DNA of 64,000 bases from Platanthera guangdongensis (GCA_039583875.1 CM077166.1:83264564-83328563); one strand, 5' to 3'. Numbered from the stretch's first letter, positions 47,241 through 58,439 are shown. Notes: generated by a model from the sequence alone, not told the origin. A program made the numbers and translations.

Positions 47241-48221
47241 GGAATTCTACAAGAATTTATGCAGAATAAAATCAGTACCAAAATCTCAAATATAATTTAT
47301 TTTAATTTGAACTTCAATTAAAACACTCCCACTATTTTATTCGAAATGATATCCCTCACTAACAATTCGGAGAGTTCATGCGAGCTACTCTCTTAGTGGA
47401 CAAGATCTGTATTTCACCAACACAATGAGTCAGCTTTGGCTTTCCTCTCACGATGCGGTTTTTTAGGTAGGCAACGCTTGCCAATTGCATCCTCATGCAA
47501 TTCTTGTATGGTTGGTGAATAACTCCTTATTTGCATCCATCATATGGTGCATGCCAACCCAATGCCTCTAGGCACTCAACCTTTGAGGTCACCTAGTTAA
47601 GCTGGACCCGATGTCGACAGTGGGATATCACAATTATCCGCTCGCACCCTTAACAAGATAGATTAATGCACCTTGCTTTGGCAAGCCCACACTTCATCGA
47701 TCGAGGCAGGAAGAGTGTCATCCATCGGAAGGCATCCGAACACTTAATATTTGATGAAGGGATTTTAATTATAGGTTAACAATTAACCATGATCAACATT
47801 TGATGAATGTGCACATCCAAAGAAAAGCAATTCTCCTAAACCACATGCATCCCTTATGTGCACATCCTGACACCATCAACAATTGATAGAAGGAAGGGAT
47901 AAATCTGAACATCCGGAAATTTCCAAATCCTCAGATTTACATGCATTGGACAAAAGCAAAGACAACTCAACTTAAAGCAGTAGACAAGCTCATCTCTCTA
48001 TGTTGGATTCAAAATCCAAAACAAACTCGAGGGATGGTTACTGCTAAGGAGACTACAATTTCTAACAATTAGAAATTTCCACGAAATTCCAGAAGTTCTT
48101 GGCGGGGTACCAAGACTAAATCTAGACATTTAGAACACTTCTAAATCCCTAGGTTTACACACACTGGAATAACAAAACTTCCAATACAACAATCATGGCC
48201 AGAACCTGGCTCTGATACCAC
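47241..48221 (-). other. untranslated leader of Copia-4
   Basis: About 980 bp between the primer site (48211-48220, TGGTATCAGA on minus) and the gag ATG. AT-rich, without coding resemblance; unusually long for a copia leader. Confidence 0.75.
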
Positions 48222-49347
48222 TGTTGGGTTTCTCTATGAGGATGGCACAACATTTGTGCACGCAGCGGAAGAATAAAACATCAAGAAAACCCAAAAGAAA
48301 TGGGATAGGGCCATGATAATTGAATCAAGAAGTTTACATACAACTATGCAAAATTACCTCAATGGCGTTGAGTCACAACTCAACGGTGATGCTCCAAACT
48401 TCGTCTTCTTGCTAGTGGCGAGTTCTACGTGGAATAATATCCACGTCTCTGCAGAAATCCACACGAGCGGGAGAACGCCGATCTATCCGTCGCACGGATT
48501 ATCGGGAAGGAGAAAGACCGCACCTTGCTATTCGACAGACTGCTAGGTCCGCGCCAGGAAAAGCAACACCAGCGACAGTCGCCGGAGAGGAGGAGGTCGA
48601 CAGAGCGAACACGGCGGCGGAACCCTTCCGTCGGCGGGATTCGGGATCGGCAGAACGAAGGGTGGAACGGCTTCCGTCAATTTCGATCGGCTGCCAAAAG
48701 CATTAATCCCGAAAACCCTAAGTGTCCCTTTTATACCGAAGGCATAAATAGACCTAGGAATTTCGCTATCTGCAGACCACCCAGAACTAGGGTTCCAGAA
48801 TCGGCGAGAATCACCAAGCAGATTCGGTGAGAATCAATCCGCGAGAATCAGAATCAGCGTGAAACACAATCGGCGAGAATCACCCGGTTCGGCGAGAATC
48901 AGAGTACAATACTCGACGATTCACGCCGAACGCGGGTCGATGATTCACGCCGATCATGGGTCGATAATACACGTCGATCGGCGAGAATCAGAGAACTAAT
49001 TCTCGACGATTCTCGTCGATCGGCGAGAATCAGAGAACTAATTCTCGACGATTCTCGTCGATCGGCGAGAATCAGAGAACTAATTCTCGACGATTCTCAT
49101 CGATTCTCGTCGACCCTCGGTCGACTATTCTTACCAGTCCTTCAAGGCAACATTTGCCCAAACCGATGATCCTTTAAGGCAACACTTTGCCCATAACACC
49201 ATTCAGGTCGGTGATTGGTAACCTTTACCAACACAATCAATCATCCAACTTCTCCACATCTCTTATGTGCGACCCTGCAGGCTCATATCGCGTTGACAGT
49301 GAGATTACATGTTTGATCACTTCCAGATCACCATGGTAACTCCAACA
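48222..49347 (-). repeat. 5' LTR of Copia-4
   Basis: A 1126-bp LTR with TATA box at 48727-48735 (minus TATAAAAGG) and a TCGA repeat cluster at about 48795-49125 with three tandem 42-bp units. Otherwise almost identical to 41232-42315. Confidence 0.95.
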
Positions 49348-49352
49348 GGAAC

Positions 49353-50038
49353 AACCCCTAACCGTCAGATCCCAAAATAAGGAAACGAATGGCTATGATT
49401 CGTAGCTGAAAAGTAAAACCTGGGCCGAACACGACCTGCGACATGCCCGTGTCAAACCTCATTCGCCGTCAAAATCAACGCGTTACGAAACTTACACGGG
49501 TCCCGACATGCCTGTGTTTAACCTGACACGCCCGTGTACAAACTGACACGGCCGTATGGCTGGCCATGTGCCCCCATTGACACAGCCCCAAAAACAACCC
49601 GAGACTCACACGGGTCTAGGACACGCCCGTTTCCTATTTGACATGCCCGTGTCAAACCCGAACACACCTGGGCTCCAGGCCATATTAACTGTCTCGACAC
49701 TTCGTCAAGCGAAGTTCGTCGACTACTCGACACGGCCTTTGACACGCCCCTGTCCTAGGCCGTGTTCCCCGTCTCGACACATCGTCGAGCGAAAATGTCG
49801 ACTCCCTGGGCCGATCGTGGATACGGGCTCGACACGCCCTGAGACACGCCCGTGTCTCAGGCCATGTTCCCTGCCTCGACACATCGTCGAACAAAAATGT
49901 TGACTCCCCGGACCGATCGTCGAAACGGGATTGACATGCCCTGGGACATGCCCGTATCCCAGGCCGAGTGCCCCCTGCCAAATACCAAATTTGGCCCAAA
50001 ACGCCTCCCGTCGCTCTTTTGAGTTTCGGGGCATTACA
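49353..50038 (-). repeat. 5' LTR of Gypsy-1, right part with CACG and TCGA repeats
   Basis: Continues the LTR after Copia-4 to its end GGGGCATTACA (50038). Contains GACACGCCCGTGTC-type palindromes (49425-49980) and, unlike the Gypsy-1b LTR, two to three imperfect 80-100 bp units with CTCGACACATCGTCGAGCG and ATGTCGACTC at about 49690-49960. Minus orientation makes this the U3. Confidence 0.87.
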
Positions 50039-51077
50039 ACTCATGAGGAAGGACATTGGAGGAAAGGATAATAAGGCAGGGGTACTTCTGGCAGACCCTG
50101 AGGAAGGATGCAGCAGAGTTCGCAAAGAGGTGCGAAAAGTGCCAGCTGTATGCCCCCCTCCAACTCTTATCTGCTCAAAGACTTAGAAGCATAACATCGC
50201 CATGGCCTTTCGCCATTTGGGGGATGGACTTGGTCGGGCCTTTCCCGCCGGCCAGTGGGTAGAGGAGGTTTCTCCTAGTCATGGTCGACTACTTTTCCAA
50301 GTGGTTGGAGGTTAAGGCCTTGGCCAAAGTCACCTCACAAGTCATAAGGAACTTCGTCTGGGGGGAGATCATCTGCAGGCACGGGCTGCCTCAAGCAATA
50401 GTAACAGATAATGGTCCCCAGTTTGCTAGCGAGGAGTTCATCATCTTCTGCGCCCAGCTAGGGATAGACCTCAAGTTTGCCTCTGTCAACCAGCATCGGA
50501 GCAACGGCCAGGTGGAAGCGCCAAACAAGATTATTGTGAACCTACTCAAGAAGAAGGTGGAAAACTTATGGGGAATTAGGTGGAGCAGCTCCCCTCGGTC
50601 CTGTGGGCCTTGCGAACGACCCCAAACACGGCCACCAGTGAGACTCCATTCAAGCTTTCTCATGGGTGTGAGGCGGTCCTACTAGTGGAGTTCGAGGATC
50701 AGTCCCCGCGGGTCACTGCCGCAGGCGAAGGAGACGAGACGTGGAGGTTGGAGAATAAGGAGGGGATACGCCTCTCGCTAGACATGGTAGAAGAGCTGCG
50801 GGATATTGCAGCCATCCAGCAAGAAGAGATCAAGTGGCAGATGGCCAAGTATTTCGATAAGTATATCAAAGTCAAGTAGTTCGCCGAAGGAGATCTGGTG
50901 CTGAAAAAGGTTGACGCGGCAGGAAGGTCGACCCCCGTGGGCAAGCTCAACCCGAACTGGGAAGGGCCTATAGTGAAGGAGGTCCTTGGAACAGTAGGTT
51001 ACTACCTCCAGGATGTGGAGGGGAGGACCTTAAGCCACACCTAGAGCGGCGATGACCTAAAATGCTTCTACCCGTGA
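50039..51077 (+). pseudogene. integrase of a Tat-like gypsy element, 5'-truncated
   Basis: Begins abruptly at the Gypsy-1 LTR. Zinc-finger Cys pair (CEKCQLYAP), then the integrase core WGMDLVGPFPPASG, VTDNGPQFASEEF and GQVEAPNK (D, D, E present), then RTTPNTATSETPF and the C-terminal FAEGDLVLKK, NWEGPIVKEV, ending KCFYP-stop at 51077, typical of the Tat lineage (Retand/Grande-like; inference). Stops near 50260, 50877 and 51045 and a frameshift near 50570 make it inactive. Confidence 0.87.
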
Positions 51078-51193
51078 GAGGGGGAAGGTGTAATTAGGTA
51101 TCCAAAATCAAGCTTGTTATACTACATCAATTAACTTGTTTTCCTCTTGCATATTGTGAAATTATTATGATAGGATGTAATTATGTATTTTGC

Positions 51194-51372
51194 AACACCC
51201 CGAGCTAGGCTCGGTCCCAGGTAGACCCACTGCGCAGGCTCTCATCTAGCTAGCAGGTCCGAAGGCTCGCCTGTGGGGGATATGTCCAGTTTGTGGAAAC
51301 TTCATTGACACCCCGAGCTAGGCTCGACCCCAGGTAGACCCGCTGCGCAGGCTCACATCTAGTTGGCAGGTC
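51194..51372 (+). repeat. tandem duplicate of about 113 bp at the start of the Tat-like 3' region
   Basis: Two copies of a block starting ACACCCCGAGCTAGGCTCG and running about 65 bp (with GGTAGACCC, TGCGCAGGCTC, ATCTAG), at 51195 and 51308. Each carries a small palindrome CGAGCTAGGCTCG. The second copy merges into the antisense reading frame. Confidence 0.75.
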
Positions 51373-52900
51373 TCCCCTGCCTTGAGCATGTCTTGAAAGT
51401 TGCGGTCGACAGTGATACTTCGACGCATGCACATGTGCGCAAGCTCGGTACCGCGCAGCAGGGCCTGGGTGGAGTCGTAGGCCAGGAGCTGGGTGGTCAT
51501 TTTATCATAGAGGACGACGTTCTCCTGGCTGTAAAGTCCGTAACCCAAGGAGAAGGCCTCGCTGGTGACTTGCTCTTGCTCCTCCAAGCTGGGTAGAAGA
51601 GACGAGATCGAGACCCTGTTGGTCTCAGTATCCTACTAAAGCAGCGGTTTATTTTACACATCAAGGCACTTCGTGCCAAGACATAAATTTTGATGCCCCC
51701 ACGACACCTCTTCAGGCGGAGACTGAGCGGAGGTCTCGGCGGCGACCCCCTCGCCATCCGCCCCGCTAGCGGTCGGGGGGGTTCTCGGCAGGTGCCCCGA
51801 CGCCACTCCTGGTAGCAGCAATCTCGCAGGCAGCCTGCAGGATTTCTTCAAAGGAATGGCCTAGAGCGGGAGGTCGGGAGGGCGAAACAGCTACGGCTTT
51901 CCCCTTGTCAGCAGCAGTTGTTTTGGGTCTCTTCATCGCTTAGGGCAAAGGGACGATGACCTTCCGCTTCCCGACACCGGTCGGGGGAAGTGGGGCATGC
52001 TCGTCCCGGCAATCTTGGGCCACGGACTTCGCGAGAGCCAGTGGATCTCTTGCAGCCTGGATCTCGGCATCCTGAGCCTCGGTGAAGGGTTGGCGCAGGG
52101 GGATCTCGCGCTCTCCTTCAAAGGCGACAACACTAAGCACTAAATCTTAAAATAGGGAATAAAGAGTCAAAGGCGAGACCATACCTTCGCCCGGGGTTAT
52201 GGGGAGGAGCGAATCGATGCCCCGCCGGAGGAACTGGACGTCGAAATCCTTAGTTTCGAAGAACTCAAGGAGGGATCTCTCATGCGAGCCCAGGGAGGGC
52301 GGCTTATAGGCGGCGTCCTCGTACTGAATGGGCGCGAGAGGAACGTTGCCGAAGTCGCCGAAAATGAAAATGAACTTCTCGCCCCAGTGATGGTGCTTAT
52401 TGGCGAGACCGGTGGTCTTGAGCAGCTGCCCCGAGAAGAAGACCACCCCTCCCTTAGCGCGGAAAGTAAACAGCTTCCGGAAGATGGGGAGGCTGAATTT
52501 GATCCTCTCGGATCGCATGTAGCAGATGAACACCACAAGGATTGCGACCGAGTTAGGATTCAACTATGCGGGAACCACTCCATAATACCGGAGGGCCTGG
52601 CGCATCTCTGGCCAGAGGGGGAGGCGGAAGCCCACCTCGAAGTGCTCAAGGGGAATGGCGAGCTCCCCCTCCCCCGCGCTGTTCACCCTGTCACGATTGC
52701 CAGGGTTTCGTGTGGTGAACCCGGCGGAAATGTAGCGGTACTTGATCAGCTGGTACTCCTCTGGGGTTAGGCTGCAAAGGGGAATTGGTGCTTTTGGAAG
52801 GCTTCCGCGCAATTGGAGCGTCCCTCGTTTCCTCCCGGCATCGTGCTTGTGGGATTGAGGATGAAGTCTTAATAAAAGAGGCGAGAGCAAAAGCTAAGCG
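51370..52900 (-). pseudogene. antisense gene of the Tat-like element (gypsy-type transposon domain)
   Basis: Minus strand. TATA box CTATAAATAGG at about 53011-53022, then a frame from about 52890 with LTPEEYQLIKYRY, EHFEVGFRLPLWPEMRQALRYYGVVPA, a TAG (52564-52566), then LNPNSVAILVVFICYMR and FTFRAKGGVVFFSGQLL. This resembles the plant putative gypsy-type transposon domain (Pfam Transposase_28, from memory). A plant-like splice donor (GAAG|GTATGG near 52189) and acceptor (TGCTTAG near 52140) lead to EGEREIPLRQPFTEAQ. C-terminal parts lie at 51851-51654 and 51587-51370 (coiled coil). No clean in-frame ATG was found. Antisense ORFs are known in Tat elements. Confidence 0.6.
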
Positions 52901-53300
52901 AGAACGGGAGAAGGAAGCGGAAGCAAGTAGGAGTTCTCGGTAAGCTGCGAAAGTAACGAGGAAAAAAACAAAGCTTCCGGATCAGAGAAATACATACGGT
53001 GGGCGGACCCCCCTATTTATAGAAAATCGTGATCATAATGGTTGTTCCCAAAAAGGCGGCGGGGGTACAGCCGTGACGCTCTAAGTAGGCGACGCCTCGG
53101 TTTCCCGCCCAAGTTTACATCGACTGACAGACAAATCTGATTAGTGCATGCATTTTGAGATGATATGCGACAGGCGAATCTAGAGGAAGCTAGAGTCACT
53201 CTCGTCGAGCGAGAGTCGAATAAAAAAATAATAATGATAATAATGACAAGTTATAAGTTAGACTGATAAGAAAATAGCAAGATACATTGGGGAAGGGGAA

Positions 53301-54654
53301 TCAATAAGGTTCCCACCGCCATCGTCCTCGTTCTCGCCGCATAGTCCTCGGTGGTGCCAGCGGGTTGAAATAGGACGATAGGACGGTGCATCCTAGATTG
53401 ATTCGACGGGCCTGGTCTCGGATCCGCGCGATACACCTCTTGGGAGAAGACTCGGCGGTAGGCCCACCTGGCCGCTCTGTCTCGCCTAGGAAGTAGTCTC
53501 GCTCTAGAGCCTCCAGCCTATGCTCCACCGATTCGCGGAACTCTCCCACCGCAGAGCCATGGGCCCGTTCCCCCCGTACAAACTTCGACAGGACAGCCGC
53601 AACCCTCTTCCCCCGCCTCTTAGCGCTCCCGGCACTATTCAAGATTTCCTCCATCTCGTCAGATGAAGGGAGGGGGAGCTCTCGCCGTCCTCCCCCTCTC
53701 TGTCTTCATCATCATCTTCATCTTCTGCGTCAGCTCCCGACCGCGAGCCTGGATGCCCTAGCAAGAGAGTTCAATGGTCATGACTAGAGCTAAGTAATGA
53801 CTATAATAAGCATCCCGCATAACTGCAGTAGGGCGAGAACCGCCAACCGACAACAGGCGAGAAGGCCTGGACCCCTCCTCAGTTTCATAAAGGAGGTGGG
53901 GCAGCTTTCCTCTCCCAGGGGGAAGATTTTACGCATGGTGATCCCGGCTTGCCCGAAGCAGGGGGAGTTGTCCTCTCCCGCGAGATGGCTGGCATCCTGG
54001 GGAGCTATGGCGGATTCGATAACCACTCCTCCCGCCAGCAGGGTGGGACTAGCCGCAGGTGCAGGCAAGTTAGTGGCCCTTGCTTCGTTTTCCCGGGTGG
54101 CGAGACCCGGTTTGGTGGAAGCTGGTGCTCCAGAAAGTCAATTCAGCAATCTGAGACTGAGATAAGAGTGATAGGGTGGAAAAGATACCTGCAGTTCTTG
54201 GGGGGTCAGCCGAAGGAGCGACCTCCGAGACCCGTGGTTGATTCTCAGGAGGACGAGATGACGAGTCTGAAGGCTCCTGCGGGGACTTGACGCCGTCATC
54301 TTGTGCCATTTCCTACGAGAAGTACCGCGTCAGTTGCTAATCCTCTTGTGTAAATAGCTTGTGGTTTCAATGATCAGCAAGTTAGAGACATACCTTCAGT
54401 AGAGAAGGATCATCCGCACAGCTTGGGGTCAGGGTAGGCGAGTCCCTGTTCTCATGTGACAGGTCTCGCTGGACCACCTTCACCCTCTTCTTCACTTTCT
54501 TCTTCTTCCTTAGCTGAGAGGGCTCAGCGGTTGGCGACTTTCTCCCCAGCCAGGGGGCAACCAAAGCACTGTTAGCCTTGGCTCGCGCCTGGGCTGCATT
54601 GATACGGTCTTGGAGGTCCTGCGGGAGCAGTTTGTCAACTCGCTTGGAACACAT
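53301..54654 (-). pseudogene. second antisense ORF set of the Tat-like element, intron-like breaks
   Basis: Minus-strand TATA-like GGCTATATATATG (about 54721-54735) precedes an ATG at 54654 (MCSKRVDKLLPQDLQDRINA, Lys-rich tail). Splice-like AG|GTATGT follows near 54397, acceptor TTCTCGTAG near 54313 opens MAQDDGVKSPQEPSDSSS, and donor CTGCAG|GTATCT is near 54189. Further pieces: SPTLLAGGVVIESAIAPQ (53790-54068) and MEEILNSAGSAKRRGKRV (53301-53654, with a helical VGEFRESVEHRLEALER). I do not recognise the product. Exon assignment is inference; it could be a 5' or second unit of the antisense gene. Confidence 0.35.
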
Positions 54655-55271
54655 CGGAAAGATGCGTGAACTTAAACAGGGAGCAATGATTCTGGGGCAG
54701 TCTTACGGCCGTCTATCAACACATATATATAGCCACATATGGCCCACTAAAGGATTCTCTTGTGAAGATGACACGTGCTCAACGAATATTTACGGGTTGG
54801 ACGTGTCTTTTCAAGCGCAGAGCTAGCTCAAAAAGAGCGAGGATTGTGTACAACCCCATATTCACTGAGTGGGACCCAGAGGCACCAACGGTCAGGATTG
54901 GACTACCTTCGGGCTTCAGACCGGAAGAGCTCCCGCCTTGGAGGAGCTCTCGCTCATAGGTGGGCGAGATCGCTTGCACCAAGCCTTGGAGGAGCTCCCG
55001 CCCATAAGCGTGCGAGATTATTCGCGTCAGGCCTTGGCCGAGACCAGCCAAGTCTCAGGAGCGGGCGAGAAGACATTGAGTGGAGGCGGGAAGGTTCTCG
55101 TCTCAGGGTTCTCGCCGAGTGGGGCCCAGGGCCAGGGGTAAAATTACCTAATTACCCTCAGGTAAAATTACCCATATACCCCTAGGGGATGCATTTAGTA
55201 CTTTACAAACATCGGGATTTGGCTATTGGTAGGTCAGCCAAGGGTATTTCAGTAATCTCAGGTCAGCAAAA

Positions 55272-55282
55272 GGCTATAAATA
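55272..55282 (+). promoter_or_regulatory. plus-strand TATA box of the Tat-like LTR
   Basis: CTATAAATAGA followed by a leader-like stretch ending near 55498. It fits the R/U5 end of an LTR in the sense direction, opposite to the antisense ORFs. Confidence 0.55.
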
Positions 55283-55499
55283 GACCCATAAGGGCTCCTT
55301 AGAAAGCAAGCTCTCATTATCCTCCAAATCTCTAGTGCTTTCAGAGGAGCTCCTAGCCCAAATTTTGGCTTTGGAGGGGAAGCTCTCAGAGATTTTTCGG
55401 GTGTGAGGTGGGACCTCCTTGCTGAGGCTTTGGGTCAGTCTTAGGTCCTTTGCAACTAGTCGAGGGTCGGGGCTCGAGAGAAGTAGGTGTTGGCTGCAC

Positions 55500-57205
55500 T
55501 CCTATTTTTGAACTCCCGTTGAGGTCAATTATGGCTTCAACATATCTAATGTTTTTTTGGAAATTTGTCATACCTTTAAGATTAATGGTGTCACTGATGA
55601 CGCCATTCGTTTGCATCTTTTACATTTTTCCTTAAGATCCAATGCTAAGGCATTGTTGAATTCCCTCCCTCGAGGATGTATCACCATCTGGGACGAGCTT
55701 GCAGAACGGTTCTTAATGAAGTATTTCCCCCCGCCAAAACTGCAAAGTTGCGGGCATACATTTCTTCGTTTTTATTAAATGATTCCGACTCTCTATTTAA
55801 GACTTTGGAGCGATTCAAAGAATTACTCCGCTGGTGTCTACACCATGCGCTGCCTGTATGGTTGCAGGTCCAAATCTTTTACAATGGGCTTAACTATCAG
55901 TTACGTCAAATGATTGACGTGGCTGCCGGGGGTACTCTAAATAATAAAACCCCTGAGGTTGCCCAAGCTCTTATCGAAGAAAAGGCCATGAACGCCTACC
56001 AATTGAACATCCCGTGGGACGTCCCAAGCAGGCTACCGGCCTCTTCGAAGTGGATTCCACTGCCCACTTAGCCCTTTAAGTTGAAAGCCTGACGAAGCAG
56101 GTGTCGGAGATGTCTGCTTCCCCCTCCACTCTGCCTTGGGCGATTGCCTCTAATGTCAGCGTAGTCAAAGAGTTCGTAGACTACGTGGGAAATCTTGGGT
56201 GACCTTCCTTCAACCCCAACAACAACCCTTATAGTAATAACTATAATCCGGGTTGGAGAAACCACCCCAAATTCTCATGGAGCAACTTGAACAATGCGCA
56301 GCGCCTGCCCAATTCTTTTGCGCTCGAATTTCTGCATCCTTCCCCTCTTCCGAAACCCACCCCCATGGAGGAACGTTTTTCTAATTACATAGCGTCCAAC
56401 GAGTCAAATATCCGGAACATCACTAAATCGCTAACAAACATAGAACTTCAGGTTGGACAGCTGGCGTGAATGTTGTCCGAGAGCGGGCTCGAGGCATTGC
56501 CGGGAAACATGGAGCCCAATCCGCATGAGAATATCAATGATATAACCCTCCGTAGCGGAAAGGAGGTGATCGATCCAAAACAAATCGATTCATAGTTATA
56601 TATTTCACCTCCGACCCCGCTTCCCCCTTCCTCGGTTACGCCGTCTTTACAAATTTTATACGAAAAAATTATTAAAATTCCCTTGCCGTATCCACATAGG
56701 CTAGATAGTGAGCGTAAGGACCCACAGTACAAAAAATTTATTTTATTTTTAAAACAAATTCATATTAATGTTCCCTTCTACGAGGCGATCTCGCAAATGC
56801 GTAAGTATGAGAAATATTTAAAAGAACTTCTTTCTAATAAATAAAAATTAGAAAATATTTCGCATATCTCTTTTAGCGCAGACGGATCAGTGACTCTTAC
56901 TAATAAATTGCCCCTTAAAATAAATTACCCGGAACGGTTCTCCATCCCGTGCCTTTTTGGCAATATATTAGTAAAATATGCTCTTGCAGATTTAGGAGCG
57001 AGCATTAATTTGATGTCGTTCTCTCTCTTTCAAAAATTAGGTTTGGGCACTCCGGCCCCTACTAAAATGCGAATCAAATTAGTGGATCTCTCGGTTAAGT
57101 TTCCCGTCGGGGTAGTGGAGGATGTTCTTGTCCGAGTTGATAAGTTTATCTTTCCGGTAGAATTCATCATCTTAGACATCGAGGAGGACACTGATGTTCC
57201 AAAAA
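55500..57205 (+). pseudogene. Athila-like gag and protease, truncated at both ends
   Basis: Gag core from about 55535: CHTFKINGVTDDAIRL, LNSLPRGCITIWDELAERF, WLQVQIFYNGLNYQLRQMID, AAGGTLNNKTPEVAQALIEE; then NPYSNNYNPGWRNHPKFSWS near 56220, the Athila hallmark; PLPYPHRLDSERK near 56690; and protease LADLGASINLMSFSLFQKLG near 56990, where the DLGA triad is the usual Athila form. One frameshift in a C-rich run near 55730 and stops near 56069, 56200, 56466, 56594 and 56841. Family resemblance is lost after EEDTDVP near 57205, so RT and integrase are missing. Confidence 0.88.
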
Positions 57206-57554
57206 AGATAATAAATAAAAAACACATAAAAAATGAAAACTCTAAAATCAAAAAAACTTTTTATGAAACAAATAAATCGAATATTCCATTCTTAACTCTT
57301 TTTGCTCTCTAAAAATTTAGTTGTGAGTTTATTTATTAGCGAATTTCATTAATTCTTTGTTTACTATTCATTTATTAAATAGAGATTGATAGATTTATAT
57401 ATCTGGGGTTTAGTTTTAAATAATTTTTTATGCTTTGTTCTTAATATAGGGGACTTGTTTTAGTCACTACTTCTAATTTATCTAAAAAAGAGGCATGTGT
57501 ATTATGTTTTGTTCGATCCCTAGTTGGATTTGGGCTAGGTTCACTAAACTAGGA
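57206..57554. other. AT-rich non-coding stretch after the Athila fragment
   Basis: About 350 bp, AT-rich, with no coding resemblance. It probably is the 3' untranslated region of the Athila element brought next to protease by an internal deletion. The exact origin is unknown. Confidence 0.4.
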
Positions 57555-57698
57555 TGTTTGACCCAACATGTATAGCCAGGGTCATGTCTGTGTCCTAGAG
57601 TTTAGGCCATGTCCTTAGAATCAACAATGCATGGACCAGCCATCTACAGACTGCAAAAGACTCAAGACTTAGAGAAATTTCAAAGACTCAGGAAAATG

Positions 57699-58190
57699 AG
57701 TTCGACGTTCGTCGAACTCAGCTCGACGAAAGTCGTGCTCAGCTCGACGAACTCAGAAAAAATTCTCCGAGCTGAGCTCGATGATCTTGGATCTCAGGTC
57801 GACGATCTTCGGATACTATACTTCAACATTCCAAGTCTAGAATTCCTTTCTCTGAACTCCAGTCGACGAAGTTAGATTATTAGCTCGACGAACTTAGTTC
57901 TCAAGTCGATGATTTCTAGATGCTCTACTTCAACATTCTAGTCCAGAAACATCTCAATATTCTAACTCCAGAAACTGAACTCCAATCGACGAACTTAGAA
58001 TCTCAGCTCGACGATCTTGATGCACAGAATTGGCAAGGTTCTTGAGAAAGCAGTTAGAAGTTCTCAGGTCGACGATCTTGGATCTCAGATCGACGAACAA
58101 CAATTATCTAGTCGACGAACATAACTTCTCAGCTCGACAAACTCTGTACCCAGGTCGACGAATTCTGTTCTTTGCTCGACGATTTCTGTG
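57699..58190. repeat. CTCGACGA / GTCGACGA repeat cluster in Copia-5 LTR
   Basis: About 15 copies of (G/A)(C/G)TCGACGA(A/T)CT at 15-45 bp spacing, alternating GCTCGACGA and GGTCGACGA forms, plus an inverted pair TTCGACGTTCGTCGAA at 57700-57716. Ends about 250 bp upstream of the TATA box. Confidence 0.9.
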
Positions 58191-58439
58191 CAGATCCAAA
58201 CTTGGATATTTCTTTCGCTCTGTCCTTATTTTATTGCAATAATTCCTGAATAATCAATGCTTAATATTCCCTGAATATTACCATTAGAAGCAGCATTGAT
58301 TATGGTTTTCATCAGGATTATTACTTGCCGCTTTTCAATGGGATAGTTGGGGAAATCAATCAATGCAGACATTCTCAAGGCCGTCAACAATCAATGCTGG
58401 AAGGAATTCAAAAATTCAGAAGGAAGATTTCACAGAAAA

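Larger units (their letters stand above)
41232..49347 (-). mobile_element. Copia-4, Ty1/copia element (Tnt1-like polyprotein) inside the Gypsy-1 LTR
   Basis: An 8116-bp minus-strand element with LTRs 48222-49347 (5') and 41232-42315 (3'), ends TGTTGG...CCAACA, perfect TSD ggaac (41227-41231 / 49348-49352), primer site at 48211-48220 (minus TGGTATCAGA) and polypurine tract AAGTGGGAGTC next to 42315. One gag-pol frame with two stops and one frameshift. The two LTRs differ in length by exactly one 42-bp repeat unit. Gag-pol layout is of the type usually annotated as Tnt1-94-like; finer lineage not assigned. Confidence 0.95.
2946..50038 (-). mobile_element. Gypsy-1, Ty3/gypsy element split by nested insertions
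   Basis: Minus-strand element in order: 5' LTR (50038 to 39712, itself holding Copia-4), primer site at 39699-39708, gag, protease, start of RT (ends at 37720), then Copia-1 at 4385-37719, then RT and RNase H (4384 to 2946). Integrase and 3' LTR are not seen because Gypsy-1b interrupts the end of RNase H. The two halves join in the same reading frame across the Copia-1 target duplication (aaagc at 4380-4384, aaatc at 37720-37724, one substitution). A Del/Tekay-like chromovirus is inferred. Confidence 0.85.
51089..55498 (+). repeat. presumed 3' LTR or LTR plus antisense gene region of the Tat-like element
   Basis: A strong polypurine tract (GAGAGGGGGAAGG, 51076-51088) sits right after the pol stop, followed by TGTAATTAGG, a plausible LTR start. 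A plus-strand TATA box CTATAAATAGA at about 55272 and the abrupt junction with Athila coding near 55498 (GGCTGCA) suggest the far end. Whether the LTR is the whole 4.4 kb or only the last about 650 bp (a second purine tract precedes 54845) cannot be settled without the partner LTR. Confidence 0.4.

Noticed and set aside
54775..55185. Plus-strand 136-codon ORF in the Tat-like 3' region
   Set aside because: Overlaps the minus-strand frames and repeats (GAGCTCCCGC units); no family resemblance.
57206..57312. C-terminal extension of the Athila protease frame
   Set aside because: Lys/Asn-rich, AT-driven composition after the family match ends; probably non-coding sequence read by chance.
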